A DNA stretch of 64,000 nt from Portulaca oleracea (Eukaryota > Streptophyta > Magnoliopsida > Caryophyllales > Portulacaceae). Position 1 is the first letter of the stretch; the number at the start of each line of letters is the position of its first letter. Where the stretch lies: NCBI GenBank assembly GCA_029582165.1, contig CM055881.1, positions 21,536,594 through 21,600,593 of the forward strand. Reading direction: 5' to 3'. The notes under the pieces were generated by a model that did no database searches, had not been told where the DNA came from, and was given only the letters and a program-made list of their open reading frames with translations. Shown piece by piece: positions 62,862-64,000 of this stretch. A program made the translations under genes and the position numbers.

Positions 62862-63329
62862 GCATGCAGATAGGATAAAAGTCATTTTCTAAACATAAGA
62901 CAGAAAAATTATTGCAACGAATCGAAGATAAATTAAAAGGTAAATTACTCCATAAAAATATCTTAAAACTTGAACGGCCTTTGAAGCAGAATTTTAGTAA
63001 ATTATCTAATCAAGTTGGATAATCAAAACATTGAATTAATATATATCACTATCAGTTTGCCCACTTCAAAAATGACCGAGTGAGCAGAGTGCGTGATAGC
63101 CATTCAATCCTGCTGTCTTGGCATTCTTTTAATTTATTTTCTTTTGAATTTTATGCATGCAAGCATCTCTAGTAGCTACGACTTTTTGAATCACAGCTAC
63201 GCCAACCAATCAACTTGAAGAAAGGTGTAACAGCTCATACTTGCGTACTGCAATTCACAAAGTGCCAAAGTGGGATGGTTCGTTTTCTTGGCTTCATATT
63301 TCAAAGCCTCAAAGGGAAAGCTTCTATTA
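62862..63329. other. AT-rich DNA, no gene seen
   Basis: Sequence at 62872-62920 resembles 62390-62440 (AAATCATTTTCCAAA and AAAATTATTGCA words), which flanks the preceding MITE on the other side. No gene. Confidence 0.45.
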
Positions 63330-63573
63330 CCTCCGTCCCAAGTTGTTTGTCCATCTATCTAATTTCTTTGTCCCAAAATATTTGTCAATTTTATAATTTC
63401 AATAATTGTAATTCCTATTATACCCCTAATAAATACTCTTTTATTTCTTTTTTATTTTTTTTCATATGAGAAAAGTAAGCGCAATTCTGGTACATTACAC
63501 ATTTTTCACCTCATTTTCCATAATCATTGAACTTTTAAATATGATTGGATAGACAAACAATATGGCACGGAGG
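63330..63573 (+). mobile_element. Stowaway-like MITE
   Basis: 244 bp between TA dinucleotides (63328-63329, 63574-63575). The left end reads CCTCCGTCCCAAGTTGTTTG and the right end, reversed, CCTCCGTGCCATATTGTTTG, with TCCATCT/TCCAATC following. TA targets and the CCTCCGTCCCA terminus are diagnostic of Stowaway (Tc1/mariner-derived) MITEs. No coding capacity. Confidence 0.85.
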
Positions 63574-63575
63574 TA

Positions 63576-64000
63576 GTACGTGTTAAAGACCTATTCATTT
63601 AGGTTGTACTATTAATTTCCAACTCTTTATAAATGCTTTCAATTCTTTTCAGGTTTTATCAACCCCTTTCAATTTTGTGCCCTGTTTTCATTTAGGGGCT
63701 CGGTTGTACGATGCTTACGAATTTTGTGCTTGGTGAATAAAATTTGGCTCAACGGCCACTAATTATCAAACAAAAATCAACCCCTTTCAACAACTTAAAA
63801 CTTCTTCCACTTTGTTCCAATTTTGACTAATTCTTTTAATTAATCCCTTTTAGCTGCTATTAGTTTCTTCCATGAATTGTTATATTATTTATTTGGTAAT
63901 ATTTCTTGCATTTTTTAAAATTTATATGATATGTATTTAATAAAAAAATAAAATTTTCATTTTAAAAATTTATAAATTGTAAAATTTAATTCATAATATC
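63576..64000. other. AT-rich DNA to the window edge, no gene seen
   Basis: A TTTATAAATGC word near 63627 is the only promoter-like motif; no ORF follows within the window. Confidence 0.45.

Noticed and set aside
1..64000. tRNA, rRNA or other structural RNA genes
   Set aside because: Primer-binding sites are the only tRNA-like sequences seen; no cloverleaf with A and B boxes was found by eye, though a tRNAscan run would be needed to exclude one.

Overview
This is a stretch of plant nuclear genome, most likely a dicot, from gene-poor and transposon-packed chromatin. The evidence is Ty1/copia and Ty3/gypsy LTR retrotransposons with plant-type primer sites (a TGGTATCAGAGC-type site matching initiator tRNA-Met, and TGGCGCCGTTGCCGGGGA matching tRNA-Asp), an Athila-type third ORF, Stowaway- and Tourist-like MITEs, and no intact host gene. 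Almost every coding sequence is a retroelement gene, and nearly all are broken by stops and frameshifts.

Layout. 1-3.56 kb: minus-strand Tat/Ogre-type gypsy element (gag, protease, start of reverse transcriptase) cut by the window edge. 4.15-6.8 kb: plus-strand chromovirus remnant that keeps gag, protease and the last pol residues but has lost RT, RNase H and integrase. It is followed by a GC-rich palindrome cluster and an LTR-like promoter. 7.7-9.2 kb: decayed plant-mobile-domain-like gene with its own TATA box, a CTT microsatellite and a 220-bp tandem duplication.

10.08-50.32 kb is one nested structure. The outermost layer is a copia element flanked by the 5-bp duplication TAAAC. Its internally deleted body has been amplified into seven LTRs and six internal units (period about 2.24 kb). 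Unit 1 is split by an Athila element (11676-37997, target duplication TGATG) with gag-pol remnants and an intact 440-codon env-position ORF. The Athila is itself split by an Athila-related element (18675-32544, target duplication GGAGT). That innermost element is bounded on both sides by the U5 end of its LTR, because an inverted LTR copy sits head to head with its 5' LTR. Insertion order is therefore copia, then Athila, then the inner element.

50.3-64 kb is AT-rich DNA with small elements. It holds a ~165-bp degenerate tandem repeat, a long-TIR element carrying a fragment of a CAF1 deadenylase gene with an apparent intron, a possible Helitron end, Tourist- and Stowaway-like MITEs, a minus-strand chromovirus RT interrupted by a TIR element, opposed copia gag fragments, and a ~80-bp minisatellite.

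The strongest candidates for something undescribed are the palindromic-LTR element integrated through two U5 ends, the tandem LTR-retrotransposon array behaving as an emerging satellite, and clusters of tight GC palindromes shared by three unrelated LTR elements. All calls come from reading the sequence by eye; no alignment or database search was run.
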